NCBI RefSeq assembly: GCF_024746795.1
Contig: NZ_CP080523.1
Location: forward strand, 248,001-312,000
Direction of reading: 5' to 3'
Length of the DNA stretch: 64,000 bases
DNA from: Mesorhizobium sp. AR10
GTDB lineage: Bacteria > Pseudomonadota > Alphaproteobacteria > Rhizobiales > Rhizobiaceae
The position numbers and the translations under genes were made by a program. Every line of letters begins with the position of its first letter. Within the stretch, counting starts at the first letter, position 1. The notes beneath the pieces are model-generated. The model was not told the origin of the DNA, did no database searches, and was given only the letters and a program-made list of their open reading frames with translations. Shown here piece after piece: positions 7,609 to 16,788 of this stretch.

Positions 7609-9069
7609 CTAGTACACCACCTCTTGGTCTAAAGGCCAGATAGGCCTTGCGACATGCTTGTAGGAATGATTGGCAAGATCTCTACTCATAATCCCAGGGC
7701 TGTCGGCGAGGTAGTCTCGCTTGACGACTTTCGCAAAACCCGCTCGCCAGTGGTTCGTGCATTTCAAGGCAATGATCCTGTAGCGCGTGACGTCGATACC
7801 ATGAATCAGGAAGATTTCGGTGTCGATTGGTTGGTGCCGTTCGGAAACAACGACCACGTCAATGCCGCCGATGTGCAACCTGGCAGTTCGGCCGACCGAC
7901 ACTTGGCTTCCCTCGCCCATCGGCGACTGACACAAAAACCGGCCATCAGTCAGGGCCTTGATGTAGGCCGTCGCGGCGATAGGCTCGCCATGTCGTGGGT
8001 CGGTCTTGCCTCCCAGCGCAACCGCGATCGTTGCGCCAACACCGGCTGAATGAGCTTGTGCCACGATGGATGGGTCGAACATTGCCGCAAAGCAGGCGTC
8101 GCTCAGGTTCGCCTTGAGCATCGCGCGTAGCAGATATGTTCCGTCGCCAGGGCAGCCACCGCCCGGGTCGTCGCCTCCGTCAAGCACCGCGACCGGCCAC
8201 TCTTCCGAACGGAGCGCAGACTCGATTGCCTTCTCCGGGGAGAGGGCGTTTGGTCGAAACTGGTCCCGGTTGTTCCAGACAAAGTGAGCGATGCGCCGCG
8301 CTGCATCTTTGGCCTTGCGAGCATCACCATTCGCGATCACCAGGACCGAGGGCCCGGTGTCAGGTGTATCTGTCCAAACAAAGCCGTGAAAGAAGGTGCA
8401 GGCAATGATATCCGGGTCTTCCTCAATTGATCGGCAAAGTTGGTTTACAGCCGCCATGGGTCCATACATGGTTGTCGCCGTGACCAACAGGAGCGGAATT
8501 TTTTCAATATAAATCACTGGACTAATACTACCCGACGAAATCTGAGGGAGTATGGTTATTGCGTCCTGGCCTCTCTCGAACATATCTGTATGGGGATGAC
8601 AATTGGTGCCGAAAGCTGCATCAACAACATCAGAGAGCTTCGTATCAAGATTTCCATGAAGATCGAGGGTAATCACGATCTTGACGTCTGATCCGACGAG
8701 GTCCCGGACCCTTCGACAGATGTCGACTTCAATGTTACCAATGCCGTGTGCGATACCTGCGCCGTGAAGCGCCAGGCCAACCGCGTCAAGTGGCAGGACC
8801 TCTCTTATTTCGGCGAGCAGATCGTCAACCATGCTCGAGTACGCGCATTCCGATATGATGCCGCCAGCTTCGGCAGAAGCAAACATCGTTGGAAGTACGG
8901 TCGCCCCTACCGTCTTGGCTGCGTCCAGCATTCCTCCAATGTAGGAGCGCACGCCTTGATGCGTTGCAACAAGCGCCTGGCCGCGGACGATGTGAAAATC
9001 AGAAAGCTGTGCATCCTCATTTCGAAACGTGTTGGTCTCGTGCAGGATACCCCCGAGCGCAATTCTCAT
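7609..9069 (-). CDS. M81 family metallopeptidase-like protein (MlrC type)
   Basis: A 486-residue protein of the MlrC (microcystinase C) family. The N-terminus MRIALGGILHETNTF and the downstream blocks ALHGAGIAHG, ITLDLHGNLD and GTNCHPHTD carry the conserved acidic and His residues that bind zinc in M81 proteins. The C-terminal half has VLDGGDDPGGGCPGD, the other family hallmark. MlrC cleaves linear peptides with unusual residues. Relatives in soil bacteria are found beside ABC transporters and act on unknown amide or peptide-like substrates. The ATG at 9069 has the SD GGAGAGG 4 bases upstream, and the four extra residues of the longer frame are discarded. It lies downstream of the split binding-protein gene in the same direction, separated by a strong hairpin. 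Confidence 0.85.
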   Translation of the reverse strand: MRIALGGILHETNTFRNEDAQLSDFHIVRGQALVATHQGVRSYIGGMLDAAKTVGATVLPTMFASAEAGGIISECAYSSMVDDLLAEIREVLPLDAVGLALHGAGIAHGIGNIEVDICRRVRDLVGSDVKIVITLDLHGNLDTKLSDVVDAAFGTNCHPHTDMFERGQDAITILPQISSGSISPVIYIEKIPLLLVTATTMYGPMAAVNQLCRSIEEDPDIIACTFFHGFVWTDTPDTGPSVLVIANGDARKAKDAARRIAHFVWNNRDQFRPNALSPEKAIESALRSEEWPVAVLDGGDDPGGGCPGDGTYLLRAMLKANLSDACFAAMFDPSIVAQAHSAGVGATIAVALGGKTDPRHGEPIAATAYIKALTDGRFLCQSPMGEGSQVSVGRTARLHIGGIDVVVVSERHQPIDTEIFLIHGIDVTRYRIIALKCTNHWRAGFAKVVKRDYLADSPGIMSRDLANHSYKHVARPIWPLDQEVVY

Positions 9070-9275
9070 AGACCTCTCCATTGTCTCGGTTTGTCGTAAT
9101 TCGCTTCACCTTGGGCCTATGGCTCCAAAAAGAGCGTGGGAGGTTCCACGCACGGACCAAGGCCACACGGATGTCGCCCTCATTCGGAGAACGGTCACCG
9201 ATCGCGAGGGCAAAAAATATGGCCCCAAACGGACCACTTCTAATAGCCATCAAGCAGAATACCTCTTTCCTTGTG

Positions 9276-9310
9276 GCGCTGCTGCGGGCGCCCAGCGCCC
9301 GCAGCAGCGC
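9276..9310 (-). terminator. Strong hairpin after the binding-protein gene
   Basis: A perfect 16-bp stem (GCGCTGCTGCGGGCGC and its complement) with a 3-base loop, starting 5 bases past the stop of the binding-protein gene on the minus strand. There is no long T-run, so it may act as a partial terminator or an mRNA-stabilising hairpin that lowers expression of the downstream MlrC gene relative to the binding protein. Confidence 0.6.
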
Positions 9311-9412
9311 ACCGGTTATTGCGTCAGCAACGCAATGCAGCGTTCCATTGCCACGTCATAGTTGGTGCGACCATCCGATCCTCGCGCTACCCACCATTTG
9401 TAGTCCTGAACG

Positions 9413-9420
9413 ATCTGCTT
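9413..9420. repeat. Target-site duplication, left copy
   Basis: ATCTGCTT immediately left of the IS256-family element, and identical to 10851-10858. An 8-bp duplication is normal for IS256-family insertions. Confidence 0.9.
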
Positions 9421-10850
9421 GGTGCCGTCGCAGGAGTGGTTGGAATTGTGAGTTGGCGTAGTCTCCGGGGTGTCAAACCTCGAATCATCCGGCGTTAGAG
9501 CGCCGGACAGGAGACTACGCCATGACAAGGACTACCATGAATGCGGAAGCCGTTCATCCTGGGGATGAGGCGACGAGCTATCTTTTCGACAACTGGTTTG
9601 ATCCGATTGAAGCTGGCCTGCGCGAGCGGGTGCGCGGCTTCATCGAGACGATGCTCGAGACCGAGCTGGACGCGGTGCTTGCCCGTCCCCGTTATGGCCG
9701 GCAGCCGGCGGCGCGCAGTGATGAGACCACCGGTGTCGCCGGCCACCGCCACGGCAGCCGGACGCGCACGCTGACGGGGACCTTCGGCACCACCGAGCTC
9801 ACGGTTCCGCGGGCGCGCCTCGATGCCGGCGAGGACAAGACGGTGGAATGGAAGAGCAAGGCCTTGCGCGCCTATCAGCGGCGCACGATGGCCGCCGACG
9901 CGCTGATCGCGTCGAGCTACCTGGCGGGCACGAACACCAGGCGCGTGCGGCGTGCGCTCGCCGCGCTGTTCGGCGGCGCGATCGGCAAGGACGTCGTCAG
10001 CCGCACCTGGCGCAAGGTGAAGACGGACTGGGACGCCTGGAATGCCCGCTCTCTGGCCGACGAGCCGATCGTGCGCCTGATCCTCGACGGGACGGTGGTT
10101 CGTGTCAGGCTCGACCGCAAAGCGACCTCGATCTCGCTGCTCGTGGTCATCGGTGTGCGCGCGGACGGCCAGAAGATCCTGCTCGCGGTCAAGAATATGG
10201 GTGGCGAGACGACGGAGGCCTGGCGGGCCATTCTCGACGATCTCGTCGGGCGCGGCCTGCGCCGACCTGAGTTTCTCATGGTCGATGGCGCACCTGGCTT
10301 GGACAGGGCGATCGCCGCGCTGTGGGACGGGGTGCCGGTGCAGAGATGCACGGTTCACAAGCACAGGAATCTGCTTGCCCATGCTCCCGAGCGGCTGCAT
10401 GAGGAGATCAGCGCCGATTACACCGACATGATCTACGCGGCCACGCCGGAGGAGATCGAGAGCCGCCGCAAGGCGTTCCTGCGCAAATGGCGGCTCAAGT
10501 GCCGGGCGGTGGCCGATAGCCTGGAGGAGGCCGGCGAGCGTCTCTTCGCCTTCACCCGGCTGCCGCCGAGCCAATGGAAAAGCGCCAGAACAACAAACGC
10601 GATTGAGCGTCTGCATGAGGAGTTCAAGCGGCGCATCAAGACCCAGACCGTTCTGCCTTCGGCCGAAACCGCGGCAATGTTGTTCTGGGCGTTGATGGCG
10701 TCCGGTCAAATCTCGATGCGAAAGATCGACGGCTGGCAGACGCTTCCTACGAAGCCACGCGATCAGCAGATTGACCTCGCCGCATGAGCCGATAATCTTA
10801 ACCTACCGGAGGCTGCTCCGCCGAATTCCAACACGACCCGCTACGGCACC
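9421..10850 (+). mobile_element. IS256-family insertion sequence, complete (1430 bp)
   Basis: The element begins GGTGCCGTCGCAGG and ends with the imperfect inverse (GGTGCCGTAGCGGG read on the minus strand). The terminal repeats stay recognisable through GTTGGAATT, about 27 bases in. It is flanked by the 8-bp direct repeat ATCTGCTT on both sides and contains one transposase gene. It interrupts the binding-protein gene near its 3' end. Confidence 0.9.
9522..10787 (+). CDS. IS256-family (Mutator-type) transposase
   Basis: A 421-residue intact transposase. An N-terminal helical region precedes HGSRTRTLTGTFGTTELTVP (residues 77-96), the typical IS256 beta-strand block. The DDE catalytic region has IVRLILDGTVVRVRL with the first Asp, FLMVDGAPGLDRAI with the second, and VQRCTVHKHRN with the C/D-H-K signature. 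The last acidic residue sits in the TTNAIERLHEEFKRR helix. The ATG at 9522 has the SD CAGGAG upstream. No frameshift or stop is seen, so the element is probably still mobile. Confidence 0.92.
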   Translation: MTRTTMNAEAVHPGDEATSYLFDNWFDPIEAGLRERVRGFIETMLETELDAVLARPRYGRQPAARSDETTGVAGHRHGSRTRTLTGTFGTTELTVPRARLDAGEDKTVEWKSKALRAYQRRTMAADALIASSYLAGTNTRRVRRALAALFGGAIGKDVVSRTWRKVKTDWDAWNARSLADEPIVRLILDGTVVRVRLDRKATSISLLVVIGVRADGQKILLAVKNMGGETTEAWRAILDDLVGRGLRRPEFLMVDGAPGLDRAIAALWDGVPVQRCTVHKHRNLLAHAPERLHEEISADYTDMIYAATPEEIESRRKAFLRKWRLKCRAVADSLEEAGERLFAFTRLPPSQWKSARTTNAIERLHEEFKRRIKTQTVLPSAETAAMLFWALMASGQISMRKIDGWQTLPTKPRDQQIDLAA

Positions 10851-10858
10851 ATCTGCTT
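10851..10858. repeat. Target-site duplication, right copy
   Basis: ATCTGCTT directly right of the IS, identical to 9413-9420. It encodes the Lys-Gln pair of the interrupted binding protein, which therefore appears on both sides. Confidence 0.9.
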
Positions 10859-11960
10859 TTTCATGATGTCTGGTGCGCCAGGCAAGACTGCAACCAAATC
10901 CTTCGGAAGAAGCTTGAATGCATCCTTATTGACTGGACCATAGGGGATGGCTTCCGCGAATGCTGCCTGCGCTTCCGCCCGTGACATATATGCCAGCAGC
11001 TTAAACGCGTTGTCTTTGTTGGGCGCGTTTTTCAGGACGATCCAGTCATCGTACTGGAGCAATGACTGGTCCCAAGACAGTTCCAACGGTGCGCCTTGCT
11101 TCTTGGCGGTGATGATCCGGCCGTTCCACGCTGCCGCCATGTCGACTTCGCCGCCAATGAGACTCTGAGGGGCATCGGCACCTGACGCCCACCAGCGCCC
11201 CACGTTAGGCTTAATCGCTGTAAGCTTGGCGAATGCCCTGTCCAGATCGAGCGGATAGAGCTTATCGGGCGCGACACCATCACCAACGAGCGCGCCTTCA
11301 AGCAACCCGCCGTAAAGCATGAGGTCACAGTTTGGAAGGGAGCGTTTGCCGGGGAAAGACTTCACATCGTAGAAGTCGACCCAGTTCTTGGGATGCTGTC
11401 CTGCGCTTTTGGTACTGTATGCAACGACGACCGAGTAGAAGAAGGAACCGAGACCGTATTCTTCCTTCATGAAATCGGGCAAGCCGGCCAGAGTATCCTT
11501 TGAGAAATATTTGTAATCGATCTTCTCAAGAGCGTTGTTGTCGATCCAACTTGGAACTTCACCGCCGTTGATATTGCTGATGTCGGCTTCCGGCTGACCG
11601 AGCTTTGCCGAAGCAAGCAGTTTTGGGCTCGATGGTATGGTCACGACTTTAATGCCTGTGTCGCGGGTGAAGGGATCGAACCAAGCTTTCCTCTGGGCCT
11701 CCTCGAAAGCGCCGCCTGCGGTTGCGACGACAACTTCACCGGACCCCTTGAGATTTTCGGGAATCTCCTCCGCCTGGGTCGCAATCGGCAATCCCGATAT
11801 AAGAATTGCAGTACAAGCTGCGAGAGCCTTGGCTGCTGTGGTGATCATTGGTTATTCCCCTTTTTGTGGAGCTCTGACTTCCTTTCTGGGGTCGCGAAGA
11901 ATCGAGCTATTCTCCGGACATGCCTGCAACACCTCGACCGATGAATGCGGTATCGCATAA

Positions 11961-11975
11961 CAATATGCCATATTG
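11961..11975. promoter_or_regulatory. CAATAT-GCC-ATATTG palindrome (candidate operator)
   Basis: A perfect 6-3-6 palindrome about 113 bp upstream of the start of the split binding-protein gene. It is one of five related sites across the catabolic locus (see also 17586, 19524, 23785 and 33505). Confidence 0.6.
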
Positions 11976-12039
11976 TCTATCTGGTACACGAAACGTCAAG
12001 CCGGAGTCGCATCGGGTGCCGCGTCTGGTGATGATCCTC

Positions 12040-12610
12040 ACCAGTGCACTGATCATCAGTAGGTGGGAGGGGTTATCGCACTCAACATTTCGCTATTTCC
12101 TTCTTGGACGTTGCGAAAGTGATGCGGCGGGCGACTGTCCGAGATAGTACCCGTCGCCTTCTTTGAGCACCTTCTGCAGCCCTCCCACCGTGATTGCCAC
12201 AGCGCCCTTGATGATCATGCCGGCTTCCTGCGCATCCTGTACATCCTGCGCTGCGTGCGCATCGATTGCCTACGTTTCATGTAGCATCAGCAACTGCCGA
12301 TTGCGGTGATCCAACCAGATAACACGATAGGAAATTGATCCGACTTTGCCGATCTCAACCAGATCAAGGGCGGCGAGAGGTGTGTACGGGAGGCCGGATT
12401 GCAGGTCGAAGAGAAGCCGGGCAAGGTCGTGTCCGGGGCGTCAAGTATCGCACCGAGGGTGTCGATGAAGGGCTCATTTTGTCATTTCAATCAAAGAGAT
12501 TGTCGAATGCGACATGCCAGAGCCAACTGCTACCCTCACTCCGAGATCGCGCCGTCGACGGAGCTCTCGCAATTTGGATCCGATTTTTGGTTGGGCGCGC
12601 GGCAAGATCG
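12040..12610 (-). pseudogene. Decayed copy of the XRE-cupin regulator
   Basis: Read on the minus strand, this stretch is collinear with the intact regulator at 4757-5305. The start region corresponds to the KIGPKLRELRRR block near 12550-12600, the linker is at 12350-12420, and the cupin end with the pattern of VLKPGDGYYFDSRLP is near 12100-12170. Stops and frameshifts in several places leave no open frame. It lies in the same orientation relative to a decayed dehydrogenase tail as the intact regulator does to its dehydrogenase, so the pair seems to have been duplicated and then lost. Confidence 0.65.
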
Positions 12611-12719
12611 CACCGAAAAGACAGAGCGAACAACGGTGCGATACATTCCGACGGTGAGAATACTAGACAGTGGTGATTTCTGCATTTGTGATCAGCTTTC
12701 GGTTCCACGATGCTAGCGT

Positions 12720-13049
12720 CACGCCTTCGGAAGCGCGACTACGGTCTTGGCAGCGGGGTCGATGCCAAAAGCGCGGAACTGTTGCAAGTCCAGCATCTGC
12801 CAGCGTCGTCTAGTCCGACTGCTGTGGCAAGAACCATACCCTGCCGACGATGGGTGCCGGGCGCTACACGGGTGGCCTGTGGTCGGTTCCTATGTGAAGA
12901 TCGCCACCCATCAATGGCTGGATGAACGCGGTGTCGCCGCTGTTGCTCCCGCAGCTGTTCGCCAGAGCGCGACCGAAAAGCTCGAGGGCCATCGCCGCGC
13001 CGCCGGACTTCGTCTTAGCCCGAAGCAATTGTCCTCCTCAGTGGGGTAA
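12720..13049 (+). pseudogene. Decayed copy of the HisD-like dehydrogenase 3' end
   Basis: From about 12800 the DNA closely follows the last 80 codons of the dehydrogenase at 5484-6782. It includes the CCGTNHTLP region (frame broken) and the in-frame tail VGSYVKIATHQWLDERGVAA through LRLSPKQL to a stop at 13047-13049. The 5' four fifths of the gene are missing, and the region 12720-12800 is only weakly recognisable. A deletion of one base near 12883 breaks the frame before VGSYVK. Confidence 0.8.
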
Positions 13050-13164
13050 TCCATAGCAGCGGCCGAGAGCGCACGCCGAAGCCGGCGCAGGCGCCACGAA
13101 AAACCTGGTTTGGCGTAGACGGAATCCAAAGCAGCTGTCGCTTTGCACTTAACCAGCGTCTTCC

Positions 13165-13320
13165 TTAATTTGCGTGGCGAGACTGGTTGAGTGGAGCGCC
13201 GTGGAGTAGGAGTTCAAGGCCTGCTATCCCGACAATAGCGCGCTTGATCGTCTTCAGACGGTTGATCTGCCCTTCTGCCTGGCCGTTACGCCACGGCGAT
13301 CGTCGCTGCTCGGTGCACCG
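13165..13320 (-). pseudogene. ISL3-family transposase, C-terminal remnant
   Basis: On the minus strand the frame reads SPWRNGQAEGQINRLKTIKR and ends LLLHGAPLNQSRHAN at the stop 13165-13167. NGxxEGxINxLKxxKR is the conserved C-terminal signature of ISL3-family transposases. The rest of the element is not present. It sits directly downstream of the cyclodeaminase gene and marks an old insertion. Confidence 0.65.
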
Positions 13321-13328
13321 GCTGTTCT

Positions 13329-14297
13329 TCAGCGCATCATCTTAGTACCAATATTCATTTGGACGGCTCGGGCGTAAAGTTCACTTGCAACAGCGAGGTC
13401 GGCCAAGGCGAAACCGGGATAGATGAACAGAACACGGTCCGACGCGCCTTTGCGCCCATCTCCAACGCCGTTCGTCAGGCTGGCCAAATCCGCGTCGAAC
13501 GGCCCCCCATATGCTAGCTTCGAGCGGTTGTCGGGATCTTCGGCTTGCTCCTTGTCATCGACAACGAAACAGTCGAACGCGCTCAGGCTTTCACGCAGCC
13601 AGGACCGGCCCATGTCGATGGCGATGGCTAAGCTGCCGGGTTTCAGCTTTCTCGCGTCCAAGAATGGCTGCATTCCTTCAACACTTGGCACTGTCGATAC
13701 GATGATGTCGGCTCCCAGAACATCATCGACTTTATCGGTCGCTCGGCCCAACAAACCTTGGCTATTGGCATGCGAGGCAAATTTCTCCGCAGACTCATTG
13801 CTACGATCGAAGCATACAACGTTTGTAACGGAGGGGAGCACGTCTTTCAATGCGGCCAGATGCCCGTATGCCTGAGCTCCACATCCGACAAATCCAAGCG
13901 AATTACTCTTCGGCGTTGCGAGATACTCGGATGCAAGCGCTGACATGGCTGCGGTTCTTATCACTGTCAGGCGGTTGGCATCGATAACGGCCAAAGGAAG
14001 GCCGGTCTCGAAGTCGCCGAGGATGAGCAAACCGTTGACGCTAGGAAGCCCTCGCTGATTATTCTCACCTACTACACTGACCCATTTCACGGCGGCAAAT
14101 GGCGGTTCAGCGCAAACAGCAGCCATAGTTTGAAAATAGCGGTCGGACGAAGCTCTGACGGTCTGCTTGGATGGTATACGCAGGCTGCTTCTCCCGTACG
14201 CCCTGAACGCGTCACCCAGCACCGTCCGCATATCGGACGGCGACATGTTCACTCGGTCAATGTCGGAAGCGTTCAGGTATAAGATTTCTTTGGTCAT
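13329..14297 (-). CDS. Ornithine cyclodeaminase/mu-crystallin family protein
   Basis: A 322-residue member of the OCD/mu-crystallin family. The N-terminal dimerisation region contains RIPSKQTVRA, with the basic residues that bind the substrate carboxylate. The Rossmann core has the dinucleotide motif GFVGCGAQAYGHLAAL, then DIIVSTVPS and a C-terminal return to the first domain. Members are NAD(P)-dependent: ornithine cyclodeaminase, alanine dehydrogenase, ketimine reductase or tauropine-like enzymes. The start at 14297 (MTKEILYLNASD) is preferred over the nine-residue longer frame. It is the last gene of a minus-strand operon and follows proC-like with a 23-bp gap. Pairing with a P5C reductase suggests cyclic imine or proline-type chemistry, but the substrate is not certain. 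Confidence 0.85.
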   Translation of the reverse strand: MTKEILYLNASDIDRVNMSPSDMRTVLGDAFRAYGRSSLRIPSKQTVRASSDRYFQTMAAVCAEPPFAAVKWVSVVGENNQRGLPSVNGLLILGDFETGLPLAVIDANRLTVIRTAAMSALASEYLATPKSNSLGFVGCGAQAYGHLAALKDVLPSVTNVVCFDRSNESAEKFASHANSQGLLGRATDKVDDVLGADIIVSTVPSVEGMQPFLDARKLKPGSLAIAIDMGRSWLRESLSAFDCFVVDDKEQAEDPDNRSKLAYGGPFDADLASLTNGVGDGRKGASDRVLFIYPGFALADLAVASELYARAVQMNIGTKMMR

Positions 14298-14320
14298 AGC
14301 GTCCGTTCCCCACAACTCCT

Positions 14321-15166
14321 TCAAGAAGCTAGCGTTGATGAAGCGAGTTCCAATGATCTCTCGAAAGCCGCTCTTGTCGTACGCGAAATCAGCAATGAGA
14401 GGCCATCATCGTCAGTAAGCACACGCAGGCCGGCTTCCGTTGTTCCGTTTGGGCTGGTAACCTGGCGCCGGAGCTCCGATGGCGCGTCGTTCGATGCCAA
14501 GGCGAGCGCCGCGCTCCCATGAACCGTCTCTCTTGCCAAGTCGCTCGCCATGGTGTCTGGGAGGCCGAGTTTGAGCGCTGCATCTGCAAGGCATTCGATC
14601 AGGTAGAAGACGTATGCCGGCCCTGATCCGCTTATCGCCGTCGCTGCATCAATGAGCTCTTCCTGTGCGACCTGGTGGACAGCGCCACCTGCCTTGAACA
14701 ACGATACGACCCATTCCATGGGAAACATCCTCTCGGCACTGTCGCAGAAAATAATCGTTGAGCCCTTGCCAATCGCCGTTGGAGTGTTCGGCATGGCGCG
14801 CGCTACTCGTGTGGAATTGACCAGTCGCGTCAAGCGTTCACAGGTAACGCCTGCTGCAATGCTCACGAAGGCGGCACTTTGTGAAAAGCGTCTGTAAGTG
14901 GGCAGCTCTCGGTCCACGATCTGAGGCTTCAATGCGATCACTATCAGATCTGCATCCGCGGGGAGCGTGTCACACGTGTCGTGGGTGATCACACCGAGAG
15001 ACGCTGCCCTCTCCCGCAAACTCGAGACCGGTTCGACAACATGGACCTGGCTCGGATCGATCGAAGACGATTCAACCCATCCTCGTAGTAACGCATAACC
15101 CATGTTGCCGCAGCCGACGAGAATTAGTGATCGATCCAATTGGTTCGATGACAGGTACCCATTCAT
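14321..15166 (-). CDS. proC: Pyrroline-5-carboxylate reductase-like enzyme
   Basis: A 281-residue ProC-family protein. The N-terminal Rossmann motif is LILVGCGNMGYALLRGW, followed by IVIALKPQ and the MPNTPTAIG segment. The C-terminal dimerisation domain carries the family signature SGSGPAYVFYLIE and the VTSPNGTTEAGL-like block. It reduces pyrroline-5-carboxylate (or a related cyclic imine) to proline with NAD(P)H. The ATG at 15166 has GGAGGA 5 bases upstream, and the longer frame would begin at a TTG inside this SD region. It lies in a catabolic operon with an OCD-type gene rather than with proline-synthesis genes, so it may handle a different cyclic imine. Confidence 0.88.
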   Translation of the reverse strand: MNGYLSSNQLDRSLILVGCGNMGYALLRGWVESSSIDPSQVHVVEPVSSLRERAASLGVITHDTCDTLPADADLIVIALKPQIVDRELPTYRRFSQSAAFVSIAAGVTCERLTRLVNSTRVARAMPNTPTAIGKGSTIIFCDSAERMFPMEWVVSLFKAGGAVHQVAQEELIDAATAISGSGPAYVFYLIECLADAALKLGLPDTMASDLARETVHGSAALALASNDAPSELRRQVTSPNGTTEAGLRVLTDDDGLSLLISRTTRAAFERSLELASSTLAS

Positions 15167-15200
15167 CTTATCCTCCAAGGCTTCATCCCGAGCATCGACT

Positions 15201-16781
15201 TTATTGCTTGGTCGCCACTACGTCGGGTTGGCGTGGCTGTCCTACCGATTGCCCCGTTGCCAGACGATCCCAGCAGTCGTGCAAGTCCTTTGGAAGCAGA
15301 TGCTTCATTATTCTCTGACTGGGCGTGCGCTCAAATTCGCCCACCACCTTGATGTAGCGAGGGTTCTGATAGGACGCGAGGCGTTCGGCGAGCCAACGAG
15401 ACAAGTCCTCCGGCTCGATCGTTTTTCCGTTCTTCGCCTTCACGAACAGCTTGATGTCCTGCTCTCCCACATCGGCTTCGACGCCAATCATCGCACAATC
15501 CTCAACAGAAGGATGTGCGGCCGCCACATGTTCAACTTCCCAAGCAGAGACGTTTTCGCCTTTACATCGAACGCTGTCGGTCAGGCGTCCGTGGAACCAA
15601 AGGTTGCCTTTTGCGTCCAAGGTGCCAGCGTCACCGGTGCGGAGGGCACTGTCCACCAGCGCCTTGCTGGTCGCTTCGGGATTATCGAGATAGCCTTTGA
15701 AAAGCGCGCCATGCAGCAACGATCGAACGACGATTTCGCCCCTTTCACCTGGACCACATGGATGTCCATTTTCGTCGATAACCTTTACCGCATACCAAGG
15801 CATCGGCTTGCCGACCGAACCCACAACTCCGTCGGTGTTGCAGGTCGTAATGCTGGAGGCCTCGGTCATGCCGTAGCACTCGCGAATCTCAACGCCGAAG
15901 CGGTCGCTGAACTTGGTCCAAACATCTTTCGGACACCCGCCACCCCAAGCAATGCGAACAGCGTGCTGGCGATCGAGGGCATTCTCGGGCTGCTTTAGGA
16001 GTATCTGCAAGATGCCGCCGAGATAATGAATATGGGTCGCTGCAGAACTCCGTACCTGATCCCAGAAACGGCTCGCGCTGAAGCGATCGACCATGGCGAG
16101 TGTGATGTCTTCAATGATGGGCAAAACAATGAGTTGCGCGCCGCCGATATGGAAGAATGGCTCCCATACAAAGAAGACATCACCCGGCTGCATGGCAGTG
16201 AGTGTCCGCACGGCTTCCCCAGCAAGGCGCAACATTCCATGCGTGACCAGAACGCCCTTCGGCCGCCCCGTGGTTCCGGACGTGTACATAATCGCGAAAA
16301 GGTCATCGGTCTTGAGAGGCCTATCAACGAATGCCGCGTCCTTCTCGAGCACAGCCTCAAATGATCCCGGATCACGTGGTCCACCAATCGTGATCAAGGC
16401 GTCGGTAGGGGTCCCTGCCCCGCAATTCTCAATTGTCGCAAGATACTCGAAATCGCAAACGACGAATTTTGGCCTGCTGTGGTCGAGGATGTAACGTAGT
16501 CCCTCGCCCTTTTGTTGAGCGTTTATAGGCACCCAGACGGCACCCGCGCGTGCAATTCCGAAAAGCACGGGAAGCGAAAATCGCGAGTTGCGCATCATCA
16601 CCGCGACGCGGTCGCCTGGCTTCAAGCCCCTAAGCTGCAGATTGGCCGCGAAGGTACCAGCCTGCGCCTTCAGCGTAGCAAACGTTATTTCTTCACTGTT
16701 GAAGTGGGCAAAGACTTTGTTCGGGTGTTGGTCGGCCTTTGCATTGAATTCTGCAACGAAGCCCTTGAGAATATCTATCAT
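15201..16781 (-). CDS. AMP-forming acyl-CoA ligase (CaiC-like)
   Basis: A 526-residue member of the ANL superfamily. It shows the P-loop-like AMP-binding motif YTSGTTGRPKGVLVTH, the A5 motif YGMTEASS, the hinge region TGDAGTLDAKGNLWFHGR and the A10-like region PSQRIMKHLL, where the catalytic Lys is expected. Sequence style is closest to crotonobetaine/carnitine-CoA ligases. It would activate a carboxylate with ATP and CoA for the enoyl-CoA hydratase encoded just upstream, whose stop is 7 bp before this start. The ATG at 16781 begins MIDILKGFVAEF, and the nine residues before it overlap the upstream gene. The substrate is unknown. Confidence 0.87.
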   Translation of the reverse strand: MIDILKGFVAEFNAKADQHPNKVFAHFNSEEITFATLKAQAGTFAANLQLRGLKPGDRVAVMMRNSRFSLPVLFGIARAGAVWVPINAQQKGEGLRYILDHSRPKFVVCDFEYLATIENCGAGTPTDALITIGGPRDPGSFEAVLEKDAAFVDRPLKTDDLFAIMYTSGTTGRPKGVLVTHGMLRLAGEAVRTLTAMQPGDVFFVWEPFFHIGGAQLIVLPIIEDITLAMVDRFSASRFWDQVRSSAATHIHYLGGILQILLKQPENALDRQHAVRIAWGGGCPKDVWTKFSDRFGVEIRECYGMTEASSITTCNTDGVVGSVGKPMPWYAVKVIDENGHPCGPGERGEIVVRSLLHGALFKGYLDNPEATSKALVDSALRTGDAGTLDAKGNLWFHGRLTDSVRCKGENVSAWEVEHVAAAHPSVEDCAMIGVEADVGEQDIKLFVKAKNGKTIEPEDLSRWLAERLASYQNPRYIKVVGEFERTPSQRIMKHLLPKDLHDCWDRLATGQSVGQPRQPDVVATKQ

Positions 16782-16788
16782 AACAAGA

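Larger units (their letters stand above)
9316..11848 (-). pseudogene. Polyamine-type ABC transporter substrate-binding protein, split by an IS
   Basis: The gene starts at 11848 (SD AGGGG) with a signal peptide (about 26 residues, ending ATQA) and a PotD-like family 1 solute-binding domain. It shows GEVVVATAGGAFEEAQRKAW, then NPDF-like segments, PNVGRWWASGADAPQSL and LSWDQSLLQYDDW. At 10851 the frame runs into the IS and stops after KKQMVP. The missing C-terminus (KQIVQDYKWWVARGSDGRTN to the stop at 9316-9318) lies intact on the other side of the IS at 9316-9420. Removing 9421-10850 and one copy of the 8-bp repeat restores a full-length gene that resembles the intact paralogue at 23945-25048 from end to end. 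The periplasmic protein is therefore almost certainly inactivated, and the insertion looks recent. Confidence 0.9.

Noticed and set aside
9495..10709. A 404-residue open frame antisense to the IS256 transposase
   Set aside because: Shadow of an intact transposase gene, with no family-like sequence or ribosome-binding site.
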